The position numbers and the translations under genes are program-made. A DNA stretch of 64,000 bases, from NCBI GenBank assembly GCA_037039925.1, contig JAXRKP010000818.1:122501-186500 (forward strand). The letters run 5' to 3'. The stretch is from Doris montereyensis (lineage: Eukaryota; Mollusca; Gastropoda; Nudibranchia; Dorididae). This document shows positions 12,241 through 25,100 of this stretch, piece after piece; the first letter of the stretch is position 1; the number at the start of each line of letters is the position of its first letter. The notes beneath the pieces were generated by a model. The model was not told the origin of the DNA. It did not search any database and saw only the letters and a list, made by a program, of their open reading frames with translations.

Positions 12241-12933
12241 TAAAAACAAAACTCACCTCTAGTCTTATCGTGAATCGTATTGAAGCTTAATCTTTAATCT
12301 TCCAGCAAGTTCTAAATCTGTCGGGGAGATGGATACATGCGATCGACGTTTATGTATTTATAAGTAAAGGAGCAACGACAGTTTGATGCTGGCGAAACAT
12401 GTGCCATGTCTTATCGGTACATGTGGGTATCTACACCTAAGTCCAAGGATCACCACAAAAATGTAAACAAACGATCATCAACAACAAAAACAAATCCGAT
12501 CAACACATACGCACACATATTCACATACAAAGAAAAAACAACCAGTTTTTACATTTCCTGTTCACGCCAGTATTGTTTCGACCACGGACAGTCAGCGCAC
12601 TTACCAAGCAACTAGCACTGCACCACTTGACTTTTTAAACCACCTGACAGAGGTCATAAATCTGTCGAAAGGAGGAATGATTAATATTTATATCATACTG
12701 GGCAACAAGAAAAGAAACTGTGCATCTAAGTTTGATGCAATTTTTTCCTTTACTTGTACGAGACCTAGTAACAACAACAAAAATTTCACGAATCAACTTT
12801 GATTAATAGACTGACAAGAGTTTTAATATCAAGTTAGATTTAATTGACATTTGTTGTGAGTTGTTTTTCCCAGCATTGGAAATTTACATGAAGTTGAATG
12901 ATGCAGAGTTTCTTTCTTTGTCGAGTATATATA

Positions 12934-12935
12934 GA

Positions 12936-12965
<30 letters not shown>
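12934..12965. repeat. (TA)n tract
   Basis: TA dinucleotides lying directly against the left end of the MITE at 12966, a usual landing site for TA-targeting elements. Confidence 0.95.
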
Positions 12966-12968
<3 letters not shown>

Positions 12969-13452
12969 GGGTGAGTGAAAAAAACATTTCGAGTTTTGGA
13001 TGCTTTTACTTTTATCTTTAATGTTCATTGTTTAAAGTACACGTATACGATTACGACACATGTATCTCAAATAATGGTGTATTTGTGTGGAAATTTTCAT
13101 AGAAATCACATGCGCGAATATTACGACACATGAAATTGAAAACACACATTCGCCGAATAAAATACCACACACTTTTACCTATTCGACTCACACTTCACAT
13201 GTACGAATATACTCGATTGTCAAGTATACGCAGATTTGTTTGTTATCGTTATGATATTTTGATTTCGAAGTGACCATACAAGAACGTTTACAGCTAATTA
13301 ACTAATCACTTTATCTAGTTGAAATTTGCTGCAATCATTAAAGATAATGTTGATCTAGATACGGTATGATTTTTTTTTAAACAAGTGTGTCTTAATACAT
13401 AGTTGATCCACAAGCGTTCAAACTTCGAACGTTTTTTTTTTCACTCACCCGA
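12966..13452. mobile_element. Mariner-type MITE
   Basis: 487 bp bounded by inverted repeats TCGGGGTGAGTGAAAAAAAC (left) and TCGGGTGAGTG followed by an A-run and C (right, reverse complement). The left flank is TA and the right flank is CA, so the TA duplication is probably mutated. The same terminus, followed by TA, ends the mariner relic at 44445. ATTACGACACATG occurs twice inside. It is non-coding. Confidence 0.8.
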
Positions 13453-13964
13453 CATAATAACAAAGCTATATATTGCATGTAGATCTAAATCTAAATCTAC
13501 AGTATTTACTCCATTTTACGCAAATACAAACAATATGTACAATGATCATTGACGTAATATACATGTACACGTTAGCAAATTATCTAGAATGACGCGTAAT
13601 ATGTCAAATTAGATAAATCTAGTATGTTTTAGTGATAAATCTACTCTCCGACCTTTAGATCTTTGGACCATAATATTGAGTAACCCAAGAAAAGAGTAAA
13701 CAAGTGAACTATCTACAGGTCATTGCTCCAGATTGATATAATCTGACCTCAAATCACAAACATGGATTATATTTGTCATCCGATCCATTATGTTTGATTT
13801 GATTTGATTTTGCCCACAGCCAGAACCAAGGTGATCTCGAGGATTTTGGTGGGATTGTTAATGTCCGGACTGCTCGGTAAACAGCCAAGGGATCTTTAGC
13901 TCGCACAATATTGTTTTCTGCACACAGAACATCCTTTTCACATCCGTCTCCGATGGGACTAAGT

Positions 13965-16900
13965 CTGCCGTCTTAAGAAAAAAAGACCGTATATGCGCAT
14001 TTAGGTCAATTCACTTTTTTTAAAGAATGCAACCCAGAAAAAAAAAATCCTCCTTCTTTTGATCTGGGTTTTATATTTGTAGGGTAAATAGTTTTTAAGA
14101 TACACTACCGTATAATTATGGAATTTGTCGGGGTTTTTTTTACTGATCCTTATGGAAAAGGACCGTATATCGTCATATATGGTCTTTTTTACGTAAATAT
14201 TACCGTAAACATTAGCGCATGAGGATGAATTTTGCGATACCGTATACGTATTTCTTATTGTACAATTATAAGGCCATTGAACTTGGGACGTAAAGTAATG
14301 CAGCAAGTTGCATAGTTAACTAAAAAGACTTGAGGGACTTCTCTCACCGATTGTTTTCGCGCGCTTTTGGTATTGACTTTTGTGATCAAGCTTGTATGAA
14401 GGCTACCAACAAAGGCAACTTTGTTTTATTCTGTGAATGCATCAACAGTATACTTTCTAAAGTATCTTCAGAAAGGAAAATGGATTCATCAGATGAGGTA
14501 TGTGTAATTAAGATAGATCATATCCAATACTAATTATCTATTTATCTCCATTTATTATTTGCCAAAGATAATACAAACACACAAACACAATATCATTCTT
14601 ACCCAGGGATCGTTTCTTCTCATCAGTCTAAATTATGTCAAAGGAATGTTTTCACGTTCTATACTGTTTATTTTTAGATACAATTTAATCGCTTGCCCTG
14701 TTACATTATTATACCCTCCAACCACAAGCGCAACAACCTTTGTTACATTTATCGCATCAATAATGATTGATGCATCCAAGTGGCTATTCCAAATTTAAAA
14801 TATCGTGGTTTTATCTTTTCTAGCATGTCCTCCGCCCTTTTAGTTCACACTCAGTGTGTCCAATTCAATTGTGTTGCTTCCTCTTTTTAAATGAATTGTA
14901 ATTCGTTTCAAAACTAGAAGCACGTTTAAATTGCAATGCTATTTCCTTTCACCTTTTCGTCATCAGGACCCACTCGATATATCACTACTCCATGAGCAGG
15001 TGGAAACAATAAGACGCAAAAAGCATTTGCGGAAAATCAAAGCAAACAAGAAATCCAACCATACTTTGTTGTCAAGGGGTTCTCCTCAAAACCAAACTAT
15101 CTCGTTAACAGATAGCAGCGATGATGAGTGGGAGGTACCTCTTGCAAAGATTCAATGCACTTCTAAGGTTCACTCATCGGGAAAACGATAATCGATCTGG
15201 GTTCCTCGTTCATGAGCATTTAAATCAACTCCAGATATTGATGAGCAGTTTCGCAAACGAATCAGAAAGTGATTCAAACGCTAACCTTCAAGCTAAAAGC
15301 AACATGCCGACAACCGACGATCACGCCGACATGACCTCCTTCGATTGTCCTAGTACAGTGGAACGGATTGAACCCTTTGCTCAGGATATAGCTTGTCCTC
15401 ACTTACCTACATTGCTGAATTTACTCACTCAAACAACCGAACGACCACGTTGTGAGCCCACAACACTTGCTTCCTGTTTGGAAACACCATGGTCGACACA
15501 ATCAATGACAACTCGAGTTCAGACTAACAGTCCTCCACCGCTCTCCCTGACGACAGATTTTCTTTGGTTACCTCAGCGGAATCACATAATCTTTCACCAT
15601 GTCCCGAATTTGACCATACCCGAAGAAGCATCACCAAGTAAATAGACAGGCGGCTGTTCAAGCTGAAAGCTTCATGAAACAAATTTTAATGCTAGAGGAG
15701 TTATCTCCTGAAGATTTGATAGATATATATGACGACGAAGATGATGCGCTTGACCCAAGTTTTACGTTAGGGACATTTGGTTTAGAGCCACCAAGCACTA
15801 GTGACAGTGAAGACGAAGGATCCAAAATACTTCAATGCAATTAGCAACAAGAACAACTGCAGAAATGTTTACCACAACAACGGCAGCAATCGGAGCAATT
15901 GTTAACACAATAACCGCCGTAGCAAATGACAATGCTACGTCTGCAACATTTGAAGCCACAACAACCGCAGCAATTGACAACGCGACAGAATCAAACACTA
16001 TTGAGTTAGAGGATCATCAGATCCATAAACAACCCAATGGAAGAAAGAGAAATAAACGGAGAACGCCAGCAGAAGTTGTTGCCTCAAAGCAAGTTAACAG
16101 CAGGAAATAATTTAGAAGCATGAAGTGAAAACTGGGTGTTCGGACACCTGCCTTAAGAAATGCAATGATACTTTTAAGGAAGAAGACAGAAGTGGCATCA
16201 ATCGCAAATACTGGAGTTTGGACTGGATAAACCAGAAGACATACATAACACAAACAGTTAAGAAGGTACCAGTTTCACGCTTCACTGAAAAAGAACCCCG
16301 AAAGAAGATGTCCTTCAAATACACACTTCAGAACAAAGCTGGAGATAACATTGCAGTTTGTAAAACTTTTTATCTCACCATCGTTGGGTTCCAAAAGAAC
16401 AACGATTCCATCATAACAAAAACATTCTCTAGATTAGACCACACCGGACAAGACATGAACGTCCATCTGCTGGAGGACATACGTGGTAAAGCCCCAAAAC
16501 CGCATGCTTTTGACTACAACATCATTCGAAATCATATCGAATCATAGCTGCACGGACGTTTGGTCTGTTTATACCACGTACATAATCCACACACGGAAAT
16601 ATGTAACTGCAAGGAGGCATTGCAAATGCGATGCAGGAACAAGCCAAACCAATCATGACAATAGTGCAATCTTTTCCGCTGATCTTCAGAAAGTCATTCT
16701 TATTCCAAGGATGTCTTCCCAAGAAGAAGATTGGTTGTTTTCAACGAAACATTTGCCCAGCTTGGATTAGGCAAGACCAATCTGGCCTTCATTTGGCATG
16801 AAGGGCACTTCGTGGGTCGTCTATGCTTTTCTGAAAAGGCAACGTGATGCAGAGAGTTTGACCATCTGGGGCCGACAATTGCGCCGGCCAAAACAAGAAT

Positions 16901-18697
16901 TGGACTTTATTTTCGATGCTGGTGTACGTGCTCAATGACGTTGACATCGGGACATCAACAATTCGCCTGAAATTCTTCGAACCCGGACATTCTTTTATGG
17001 CAGCAGATGCCGTGCATGATAAAATATAAACTGTATTGAAAAGAAAAAAGAAGGTGCATGGTTTTGCAGATTTCAGGAGAATGTGTCACAAACGCCAAGT
17101 GTGAAGCCGTCGAAATGGCAGATCATGATTTCAAATTGTGGATTTCAGACTTGAGCTTCTATACTGTGAAGAACACAAATCCCACGACCATATCTCGCTG
17201 ACAAGGTTGTGGTTGAATTCAGAAGAGGATATTGATGTTACACTACACAAACGGCCGTTTGACGGGCCCTATATCACTGTGAAATTCCTCAAAGACAAGC
17301 GTTTACTTATGGTGCCTGAAGGAATGGATAAGCCACGGGGCATAGATTTAGAGAAACAATACAATTAATGGATAAGTTGGTTCCCCTCATGCCCGAGACA
17401 AGAAGACGATTTTGGATGGACTTTGCAGAAACAGCGAGAAGCAGAGATCTTGTGGCAAATAATAGTTAGAATGGTAACACCATGAGTATGCTCATCGGCT
17501 TTTCCTTTAAGACACAACTTCTTTAGCTTCAGAGAGATACAAAACGTTTTGTCATTTTGCATGTCTATGGAGAAAATGTAAATATTCTTTTCTTCATTCT
17601 ATACGCGGATAGGAGACTTAATGAAACAATATAAATACGTTAGAATACATGTCGTAATTCAAAGTCTGAGAACGGAATATTCATCCCTTTACAGTTTGTA
17701 GCTTGTTATGTTTACATTTACAGCCTCATTTTATCATTCAATAATAATAATACATGTACTTGTATTCAATTCTGTTTCAGATTATTGTCTCTTAATATAT
17801 ACACTGTACCATATTTCACACACAGGTAGACAGCCACAACGAATTACCTGGTTTCCCTTAATCCAAATTACGTGTAATTAGTCTATTCAAGTATGTTCTG
17901 TATGTATAAGTTTTATTTTGGAATCTCAATTGATTTTTGTTGTTATATCATAATGTCGTAATTTCGTTTCAATGTACTCTAATGCAGTTGACACAGTCAA
18001 TTTGGCTTTGTTAATTTAAAACGACAATATAGATTTAAGAGAGAGAATAAGAATATATTTGATTAATTTTATTAACGAATACATTTTCTAGAATGTCCAT
18101 CATTAATTCTTCAATCCTGAAAGTCTGTAGTATACCCTTATTTGATAGTTTATTGTTGAAAATATCGGCAAAAAATGAAATACCGGCATGCTTATCATTT
18201 CATTGAACTTTACTGTTTGGTGTTGTATTTCTGTATGACATGTTCAGTATGTATGTATGTAAATATTGGAGTGCCTTTGAGACCATTTTCTATTAAATAG
18301 AATGAATAATTTATTCATTTAACAAATTCTAAGCCGAGTATAGAAGCAATTTCTTATGAAAAAGACTGTATCATGCATGACACGGTACCGCTTAATTTCT
18401 ATTTGGCCGAAAGTTGTGGAAAAAAGACCGTATACGATGGTACAGTCTTTTTCTATAGACATTTTTTATTTCTTTCAACAATTTCTAAAAGACCATTTTC
18501 GAGCTTTTTGTCACAACCACAAATGCTACTTGAATGAGACTTTGCGAGAAAACTTTGCACTACTGAGCTATTGCCATACCAAATGTCATCTTCCTTTAAG
18601 CAGCGAGAGAGACGGGAGGGACGCGAATTTTTTTTGGCCTCTCCTGAAAAAAATGTAAAACAGGCGTATACGGTCTTTTTTTCCTTAAGACGGGCAG
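13965..18697 (+). mobile_element. DNA transposon with 4-bp duplication (Sola-like, tentative)
   Basis: 4733 bp. The termini start CTGCCGTCTTAAG (left) and CTGCCCGTCTTAAG (right, reverse complement), and the inverted repeat continues through an A-run into GACCGTATAYGC for about 35 bp. The flanks carry AAGT (13961-13964 and 18698-18701). Near-palindromes built on AAAAGACCGTATA recur inside each end (14152-14190 and 18420-18455) and may be transposase binding sites. It contains a broken transposase gene. A 4-bp duplication and this length fit Sola elements, but the superfamily assignment is not proven. Confidence 0.8.
14480..17468 (+). pseudogene. Transposase pseudogene of the 4.73-kb element
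   Basis: A short first exon (MDSSDE, 14480-14497) ends at a clean GAG|GTATGT donor. A TTCGTCATCAG acceptor at 14966 opens a second exon in phase 0. Next come acidic Ser-rich segments (to about 15840), a basic KRNKRRTP stretch (about 16050), and a Cys-rich CSDTCLKKC with VCKTFYLTIVGF (16139-16390). DLQKVILIPRM and a GLGKTNLAFIWHEGH-like block follow (16683-16810), then IRLKFFEPGHSFMAAD (16960-17005) and PRGIDLEKQ...LVPLMPETRRRFW (17330-17420). This order matches a family of uncharacterised invertebrate transposon proteins I recall. At least five frameshifts or stops make it non-functional. Confidence 0.75.
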
Positions 18698-18882
18698 AAG
18701 TGTCGACCCATTTACCTGGACCAATATTTGGGGAGGGGGGGTGGGGGGTGGGGTTACTTTGGAAAAACATAGAGGCAAAATTAATATAATACCATTGGGG
18801 TTTTAACTTGACACCCCACCCACTACCTTTGGTTGAGAGACCCACACCTTACCCCTGGACCATAGAGTCCGTATCCATTATG

Positions 18883-21800
18883 TACATTGTAAATATGACA
18901 ATGATATTATTGATATTGACAAACCCAGTGTGATTCAATATGTGTCTTCATGACTATGACTATCATGCCTACACTACACACCGATACATGTGCCTATGGC
19001 CTGCTTGAAGTTATAAATATTTTAGTTGTCATAATGCTGTACAGATGAAGGGATCTTGTATTTGTTATTTTCAACAAGGCTGCTTTCTTTACTATTTATC
19101 TGAAATCTAGGTTCAATGGGATGATGGCGTCATGCTCAATACCATCATTATGTGCTTTGTCGGCTATCTATCATGTCTCTCCATTTTCCAACATCGTCTA
19201 ATGCGCAGAAGGTGGTGTTATTTCCAAGCCATTTTATTCGTTGTGGGGTCAAGGGGATTTTTTTCCTTTCAATTTTCCTGTTGTTATCATGTGTTCTAAT
19301 CTTTATTCTAAAAACAAACAAAAACCCAACATAACGAAAAAATACAAAAGTAAACAAACAACCCCCCCAAAAAAAAAAAAACAACAACCCATCTACACCA
19401 GAGCATTTTGTGTATTATTGTCATGTATTGTTTGCCGGAAAATGCTCAGGTGTGGGAAGAGCATAGATCTCCAGATCTAGACTGAACTAGATAAGGATGT
19501 TTCATCATGGATTTGGATAGAGGTTGACTGTGCCTTGGTGAAGGAAGGAAGTGTATGCTGAGTGGCCTTCCAACCAATAGATAATGTAATGTAATGAAAA
19601 CATTCCCAACGTTTTTTACGCTCAGTTTTCTTGGTGTATTTTTGTATAATTCAAAAACTTAAAAGTCTTTCCACTAAAATGAATTGAAAGCTACAGAGAG
19701 AGACGAAACAGACAACCACACCTCCACAACTTCATCAACAGCTTGGCTACAATGATATCAGCAACATTCACCGTAACAAGTCTTTAATGACAAAGCCAAG
19801 TTTGCATGGATTCTAGTTCTAGTCATGTTTGCCTATGTCTGCACCACATGACAAAGTTTGGTGCATAGGCTACTTAATATTATTAACAGCTTCCAATTAC
19901 ATTGATCTTTCAATTTTTTTGTGATGAAGGTTTACTCCTATACACTACATGTCTAAACTTTTTTTTTCCAAACTATAAATTAGTCCCTATAATATGTGTA
20001 TTTCATATTACATGTATTTGATATTACCTTTTTCACATTTCAGAAGACATTTTTTCTTTCTTTTTCAAAGACCAAATTGTTGAAGAAACAAAATAAAATA
20101 CTTAAAATACTACCTAATCTTTCATCTATTCTGAAAAGTCCCTTTGTTTTCCCAAAATATTTCATTATTCAATAAATCAAAATGATACTTTACATTCATT
20201 CATTACTATGCAAATATTAACAGGAAAAGCTGAAAGCACAATTGAAAACAGAAGATGAACAACATATTGAGACCATTTTATTCACCAATATTGTACTATG
20301 ATGAACATTGAGGAAACATGTATAGAACAATAAGGCATTTCACACCAACGTGATGACATAACATTGAATCAGGATCATAGCCAATTGTTAAAACCCCCAA
20401 AATTACCCATTTCATCTTGCAGGTTGGATTAGACAATCTGTTTCAAAATATGTAAAAATTTTGTTTCAAAATTAAAAAAGTAAAACACAATTGCTATGCC
20501 CTGACAGAATTCTCATGAAATTAGTTCATTTCTATTTTCTCTGGATAGACTTAGAAATATTTTGGGGCTTTACTCTAAGTTTTGTTGTGTTGTTTTGCAT
20601 TATATACTGTTGGTAAAGTTAGGACAAACCACAAAAAATCCCTAGACTAGAATGTTGTTGCAAAAGAAACAAAACAAAATAAAAGAGAAAACAAAGCTTT
20701 GAAAAGGGGTCAGACAATGGTATCAGGAATTCTGGACATGAATTGAGACACGTTTAAAATTTCAGGACTTTTACATATTAACTTATGACAATTTGCAGGT
20801 TTGCCCGTGTCAGTGGTTTCAGAAAAGTTTTGCACTTTGTTAAGTCTTCTATTGACTATTTCTCTCAATTTGGAAGTGTTTTTCATCAACTATGAATTGA
20901 GGACAAAATTAAACATTATATTTTATTTTATATTAGAAAGGAATGGTATAGCTCCACACCACAAATTGTCTATACATTTGCTAAAAAGTTAGTTTTAAAA
21001 TTTCATCTTTAGTGTTGACGTCATTGTCAGTCAGTGATCCTCTCTCTTTAATAAAACCACAGCTTATAATAATGATTGTAAGAGTAAAATGTAGATTATA
21101 ATTTATTTGTATTTGACCAAAAAAACAAAACCCACAAAACATAGAAAGATATTAAAAAATTAAAAAGCTTATGATTTAAAGAAATGTTATCTGCACTGAC
21201 CCATTGAAACACACTGGTTTTGAATTAATTATGAGAGATGAAAAAAAGAATAAAAGGAGAAAGAAAAACCAATGAAACTGCTGGCAATATAAACGTTAAC
21301 TTCTCCTTTTCATCTGCATGTAATTTGCCCTTACTTAATGCCTATCATTTCATTCTTTTGTGTGGAACATCTCAGTCAAAATAGAAACCCCCCCCCCCCA
21401 ACTCAAATTTGAAAAAAAATGAAAAAACAAAACCAAAAACAACATTTAATTCTTCGATTTTCTAGTGTGCTTCATAATGTCATCATAATTATGTGAATAA
21501 ATACAGAGATAAACCATTAGTAAATAAGAATCTGATAAATAAATGATGCTATCAATCTAAGTGCTGTTGATTAAAATAAAATAACGCTGGTCAGACAACA
21601 AACGAGAAATATTTAGAATCTGATCGTAACTGACTATCATTATCCCCTTGAAAGAGACTACAATGGGTTGGTCATATACACAACTACACTGTAAATCCAA
21701 TCCGATTCATGTGAATTCTTCTGCAAAAAGCTGTCTGCAAATTTGTGAAAAACCATGAATCTTGAAAAGTTCTGCCACCATTGAGTATCAAAGACAGTCA
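18883..21800. other. Intergenic DNA, no gene seen
   Basis: AT-rich sequence with no exon-like segment. The part nearest 21808 is downstream of the ZCCHC10 stop codon and may hold its 3' untranslated region. Several AATAAA words occur on the minus strand (for example near 21101 and 20280), but none can be chosen. Confidence 0.45.
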
Positions 21801-21808
21801 AAAACAGA

Positions 21809-22104
21809 TCATCTCACATTGATTTCTTTCTCCTGTGCTTTTTTCTTCTTTTTACTTTTCACTTTCTGTCCTCCATCCGATTCCGATTTGGCACTGGCAG
21901 ATGGGGAAGAAGACGATGAGGACTCAGACTCTGACTCTGAAGACGAAGATGAGGACGATGATGACGACGCTACGATGATGACGATGATGATGACGATGAA
22001 GACGAATCCAGATGAAGAATCTGAACTGTCAGATGAAGAATCAGATGAGTCAGAACTGTCCGAATCTGAATCTGAAGATCCCGAAGACGACGATGAGTCA
22101 CCGT
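21809..22104 (-). CDS. ZCCHC10: ZCCHC10 last exon (Ser/Asp-rich, basic tail)
   Basis: Encodes DGDSSSSSGSSDSDSD, more Ser/Asp/Glu repeats and a basic C-terminus. In the middle the same TCA-type repeat is read one base out of step and gives GFVFIVIIIVIIVA before Ser codons return. This suggests two compensating length changes in the repeat. The plus strand is also open here and reads as acidic; that is a shadow. Confidence 0.8.
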
Positions 22105-25100
22105 CTGACCTGTTGATTAAAATAAATGATATGATTGTTTTAGTACCATGAAGCATCGGGGTATAATAGTCGACAAAAAAGTCAAATTGCACTAGCAGAA
22201 GGAAACTGAATGGGAGTTAAAGGAAAAACAATGTCCTCAGAAGAAGAGAACCCCCCTTCAATGAAATGTTTCGACCCTTAACTTCTTACACTCTAAACAG
22301 GCCTGTAGAACTTGTTGTCTGTGCCTGAGGCCTTGGATGACTTGTCCCATAGGTGCCCAAAACTGTCTGTCTTCTTCTTGTCTTCTTGAGTTTTTTTCTC
22401 CAGCTGATGGTTTGGATACTAGGCAGGTCACCTCGACGAAAGAATCCAACAACTTCACAACACCCTTGATGTTGCTTGACTCTTCATGTGAGGAAGTGAG
22501 TTGATAGTTGGGTCACTGCCTATTTGCAAAGCTGCAATTTTTACATCCGTACATAGTGATAATTTTCATTGTATATGAAGCAAACTCAATGAAATGTTTC
22601 TTAACTTTTCTCTCTTGACCAGATCTAGCTGTCTTCTTTCTTCTTCTTTTTTCTCTCCAGGAGCTCAGGTTTCCAACAACTTTCCGCTTTTTCTGCCAGC
22701 TGTTGGATTGTTTGACCAGATCTACACTTATCTGCCCTGTTGGATTGCCTGTAATTGAGAGTTGTATTACGAGGGAATAAATCAATACTCTTACAAACCT
22801 CTGGCGTCAACTTCTACTGCCCAAACCCTGGTAATAATTTGGCTTTTGGAGCTCTTTGGCCATGTCGCAGTGCTTTACAAATTTATACTGGTGAGCGCTC
22901 ATCAGGCACTGTTGTCAACTCAATGAAAATATTTTGTTTGTGGACTTTGATTGAAGTACTAAATCAGGTCTCATTCCATTCTGTTGGTCCTAATAACCTG
23001 AGGGACGAGTTCTCCCAGTCTGGGAGGTCTGCTCAGAGGTTCCAATCATCAGCTCATTAAATCAGGTCACTATAATTAACACGATCAAAACTTTAGGCAT
23101 GTGGAAGCTCAAACCAGTAAATGTATCAATGCTTTCATTTGCCGATGATTTAGTTCTGTTTGGAAAATCAGAAAGTGACCTTTCAGTCGATTATCAACAT
23201 TATGAACAATGAACTAAATAAAAGAGGAATGAGACTAAATGCAAAGAAAATCAAGACAATGCTAGTAACTAGGGAAGCTAAAACACAAAATCTTAAATTG
23301 GGCAAGGAAAATTTAAAACAGTTCACAGCTACAATTACCTAGGAGTAATGATTAATTCAGAGGGAAAACTGAGAGTAGAAATCAGCCAGAGAATCCAAAA
23401 GGCAAGTGCAATATATAACCATCTAGGAAAGGCATTTGTAGGTGAACAAGAATTGTCAACAAAAAACCAAATGGCAGTATACAAAACGGTTTATTGTCCT
23501 ACTCTCCTCTATGGCAGTGAAACCTGGACCTTAGACAGTAGAGAATACAGTAGAGTACAGGCAGCTGAAATGAAATATCTAAGAAGAGTAGTAGGGAAAA
23601 CTAAAGGAAACAAAATCAGAAACACAACAATAAGAGGTCAAACCAAAGCAGATGGCATAAAAAGTAAGATAGAAATAAATCAATTGAGATGGTTTGGTCA
23701 TGTAAACAGAATGAATGACAATAGAATAGCTAAATCAGTATACTGTGCTAAAGCCCAAGGTAAAAGATCAAAAGGCAGACCTCAGAGAAAGTGGGAAGAA
23801 GATATAAAAGAGGCATTGAAGAATGGAAATTTAACATTTTTGGAAGGAAACAGAAATTGCCAGGACAGGGCATCCGAAATGTAGAATGGGAACTGATAAA
23901 GAAAGAAAGAAAGAAAACCTTACATATTATACCGTTAACTAAATGTATCAAAGCATATCTTTTTAGTACAATTCTGACAAATTAAAAGACTTGGGTGAGT
24001 TTTCAAGGAGCATTCTGTTACATGTTAAAAGGAAAAAGACATTGCCTGATTCTTAAAAGAACATGGCAGTTACCTTTGCTTCTTCTTTTTATTCTTATGG
24101 TCTCTTTTCTTTCTTTTTCAGGGCTAATGATGATGCCTTTGCTCTGAAAAGAAAAAAAGGTAAATGTAAGTTCCTTAATTACTAAAAAATTGTGAGAAGT
24201 CATTTGGGGTTGGTGGAGCATCAACTTACATTTACAAGTATATAGCTTCTAAATTCCAAAAGGAACATAATTAATTGAAATATAGTACAGGCAATACGGG
24301 CTGTACTGCATTACACATAAGCAATACTATTGATTCGTTGAAGATGAGAGATGGTAAGAAACAATCAGACAGAGTAATAAATGGACAAATAGCAGCACTC
24401 ATTAAGTGACATACAGATTGCCTGAAAATTTTAATCAAATGAACATAGTGAAATAACAAACGTCTGTTTTGTTGTCCTAGTCATACATTTGAAAGGAATG
24501 TGATGATATGAATAAAAGGCGACCAATGATATTCAAAGAAGAAAAATACAATTACATTTTTTTAAAAACAAGAGCTAAATTCACTCATTCAAAAAGTAAG
24601 AAAAACAAACTGAGAATTTTGTTTTTACAAAGGACAACAAAACAGAGTAGAAAATATAAGGCAAAAAAAAAAAAAGAGGTATGTGATTATATTACCCTGA
24701 CTCTGAATGATTAATCTCAGGAGATCCAGATTATGAGCATTCAGTGTGAACAATAGTTTTCCAACTTTTTAATTATAAAATCTGCTGGAAATGGCAGCTC
24801 AGAACAAATATAAATTCTGCTCAAGAATGGGGAATCAATGACATTTTCCTTAATTTAACATTACGTCTAGTAAAAAGAAAGTCTTGCGATATATGAAAAC
24901 AATCTTAGAACCATCTGTGGTTGCTCTTATTGGCCTAACAACAGAGCCTTTGAGGCACAAAGAATGACGCACTCAGAATTAAATACATAAATATAGATGA
25001 TTGTACCCCCAGAATACAGCCAACACAACACAACACAACACAAAGCCTTACAGAGTCTCCATTTTGACCTTTTCTTCCTCCATTTTCATCCTCTTCTTCA

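Larger units (their letters stand above)
13793..18872 (-). mobile_element. SINE family 1 copy split by a 4.73-kb transposon
   Basis: Tail and body lie at 13793-13960, body and tRNA-like head at 18702-18872. Its own 10-bp duplication ATCCATTATG flanks the whole structure (13783-13792 and 18873-18882). The two halves were therefore once contiguous, and the SINE was already in place when the transposon landed. Confidence 0.93.

Noticed and set aside
15835..16110. Thr/Ala-rich 91-codon frame as an independent gene
   Set aside because: Lies within the decayed transposase gene between blocks that belong to other frames.
21762..22151. Acidic Asp/Glu-rich frame on the plus strand
   Set aside because: Antisense of the ZCCHC10 Ser-rich tail; the minus strand has the matching zinc-knuckle exon, basic tail and splice sites.
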